This document shows, in pieces, positions 63,484 to 64,000 of a DNA stretch of 64,000 nt. Location of the stretch: positions 186,001 to 250,000 of the forward strand of contig CAJTBF010000003.1 in the NCBI GenBank assembly GCA_910574195.1, in the 5' to 3' direction. Both the position numbers and the translations under genes were made by a program. The first letter of the stretch is position 1, and each line of letters starts with the position of its first letter. The stretch is from Lachnospiraceae bacterium. Its GTDB lineage: Bacteria > Bacillota > Clostridia > Lachnospirales > Lachnospiraceae. The notes beneath the pieces are model-generated. The model was not told the DNA's origin. It did not search any database and saw only the letters and a list, made by a program, of their open reading frames with translations.

Positions 63484-63512
63484 ATTATAGCACATGGTTT
63501 TTTATTTGTACA
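63484..63512 (-). promoter_or_regulatory. Likely promoter of uvrB-uvrA
   Basis: Minus-strand TATAAT (63484-63489) and TGTACA (63507-63512), 17 bp apart, about 195 bp before the uvrB start. The -10 is consensus; the -35 matches at four of six bases. Confidence 0.7.
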
Positions 63513-63532
63513 GATGAAAACGAGAAATTTTA

Positions 63533-63558
63533 GAACAAATGTTCCAAAACACCTGTTC
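63533..63558. promoter_or_regulatory. Tandem LexA (SOS) boxes upstream of uvrB
   Basis: GAACAAATGTTC (63533-63544) is a perfect match to the Firmicutes box GAACNNNNGTTC; AAACACCTGTTC (63547-63558) matches all but one base. They lie 21 bp upstream of the -35 of the uvrB promoter. uvrBA is a classic SOS operon. Confidence 0.8.
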
Positions 63559-63564
63559 TTTCGT

Positions 63565-63603
63565 AAAAATAGGAGTACTCTCGTTTTTGACGAAAATACT
63601 CCT
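63565..63603 (-). terminator. Intrinsic terminator for a gene to the right
   Basis: AGGAGTA (63571-63577) pairs with TACTCCT (63597-63603), with a TCGT/ACGA inner stem, and is followed on the minus strand by ATTTTT. It would end transcription entering from beyond the right edge. Confidence 0.7.
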
Positions 63604-63870
63604 TTCACTTCAAATTGCCACCCGTCTTCGCAAATCTATACAGCCAGAAAATCCAATGCACCCTCCGTTATTTCTTTGCTCTGTACCGGCAGCCCAGCTT
63701 TTTCCCGACTATCTGCCGCTTCTGTATCTGCCATAAGCGCTGCGCCGTTTTTCCAATTTGGTAGCCATTATCAAACCCGATTACATACTGGCTGCTACTT
63801 AATCACGCACGCCTTTAATCTCCATAGGCGTCCATTGTTCTTCCCTCGCATCATATCTCGCCATTATGTA
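63604..63870 (-). pseudogene. Possible decayed coding remnants
   Basis: On the minus strand short frames follow one another without a full gene: a 21-residue frame MARYDAREEQWTPMEIKGVRD (start 63864, GAAGGAGG upstream), then a frame reading YVIGFDNGYQIGKTAQRL and another reading MADTEAADSREKAGLPVQ. The second recalls the first strand of ParM-type actins, but it is broken within 40 residues. The region may be a degraded mobile-element cargo gene or plain non-coding DNA. Confidence 0.3.
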
Positions 63871-63893
63871 CACTGCCTCCTTCTCTCCCTGCT

Positions 63894-64000
63894 TTAATCA
63901 ACTTTTTTCAAATACTCTATAAGCGGCTGGATATCATGCCCCACAAGCACAACTTTCCCCTCCTTATGATTGCCAAGCGGCTCATACCTCATTGTGTTTT
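63894..64000 (-). CDS. C-terminal end of an unidentified protein (partial)
   Basis: An open frame enters from the right edge and ends at the TAA 63894-63896, reading ...MRYEPLGNHKEGKVVLV then GHDIQPLIEYLKKVD. The ATG at 63990-63992 could be the start of a 32-residue peptide, or the frame may belong to a longer gene outside the window. I do not recognise it. Confidence 0.4.
   Translation of the reverse strand, partial: NTMRYEPLGNHKEGKVVLVGHDIQPLIEYLKKVD

Overview
The window (about 45% GC by eye) reads as a chromosomal segment of a Gram-positive anaerobe of the class Clostridia, most likely a Lachnospiraceae member. The signs are clostridial hydrophobic-W (ChW) repeat proteins, a cdaA-ybbR pair, an LCP wall-polymer ligase, strong GGAGG ribosome binding sites and no outer-membrane genes. 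The genus cannot be fixed from the sequence alone. All but one of the genes lie on the minus strand, so transcription runs mainly from right to left.

Right part (about 48.8-64 kb) is housekeeping: uvrB-uvrA with a tandem LexA-box promoter region, mreB, recD2, a ComF-type phosphoribosyltransferase without a normal start codon, two membrane proteins, the c-di-AMP cyclase cdaA with its YbbR partner, an HPr-like protein and a sugar nucleotidyltransferase.

Middle part (about 9.7-48.7 kb) is a large surface-glycan locus. It holds rmlA, rmlC, rmlB and rmlD (dTDP-L-rhamnose), a Wzm/Wzt ABC exporter, two-domain GT2 and GT4/WsaF-like glycosyltransferases, and a second, lipid-linked arm: a DPM1-like GT2 with a DUF2304 partner, a Wzx-type flippase and three large GT-C-like membrane proteins. 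This layout resembles the streptococcal Gac/Scc rhamnan systems, where a rhamnan backbone is exported by an ABC transporter and then decorated outside the cell with sugars flipped on undecaprenyl phosphate. An fdtA/B/C (or qdtA/B/C) set makes a dTDP-3-acetamido-3,6-dideoxyhexose. A TagF/TagB-like transferase, a nucleotidyltransferase-aminotransferase fusion and an opine-dehydrogenase homologue suggest an unusual phospho-linked amino substituent. Three secreted proteins (a GH73 glucosaminidase, a GH25 lysozyme and a protein whose central domain resembles GT80 sialyltransferases) each carry nine ChW repeats in triads, as if they share a wall ligand.

Left part (1-9.7 kb) has a WbaP-type initiating phosphotransferase, a Wzy-like polymerase, a GT2 and an acyltransferase under one promoter, then the LCP ligase, a cohesin-domain membrane protein and the start of glmS.

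The most unusual observations are the secreted sialyltransferase-like domain, a palindromic intergenic repeat that also sits in frame inside the Wzy-like gene, and the nucleotidyltransferase-aminotransferase/TagF-like/opine-dehydrogenase cassette. No RNA genes, CRISPR arrays or transposases were seen.
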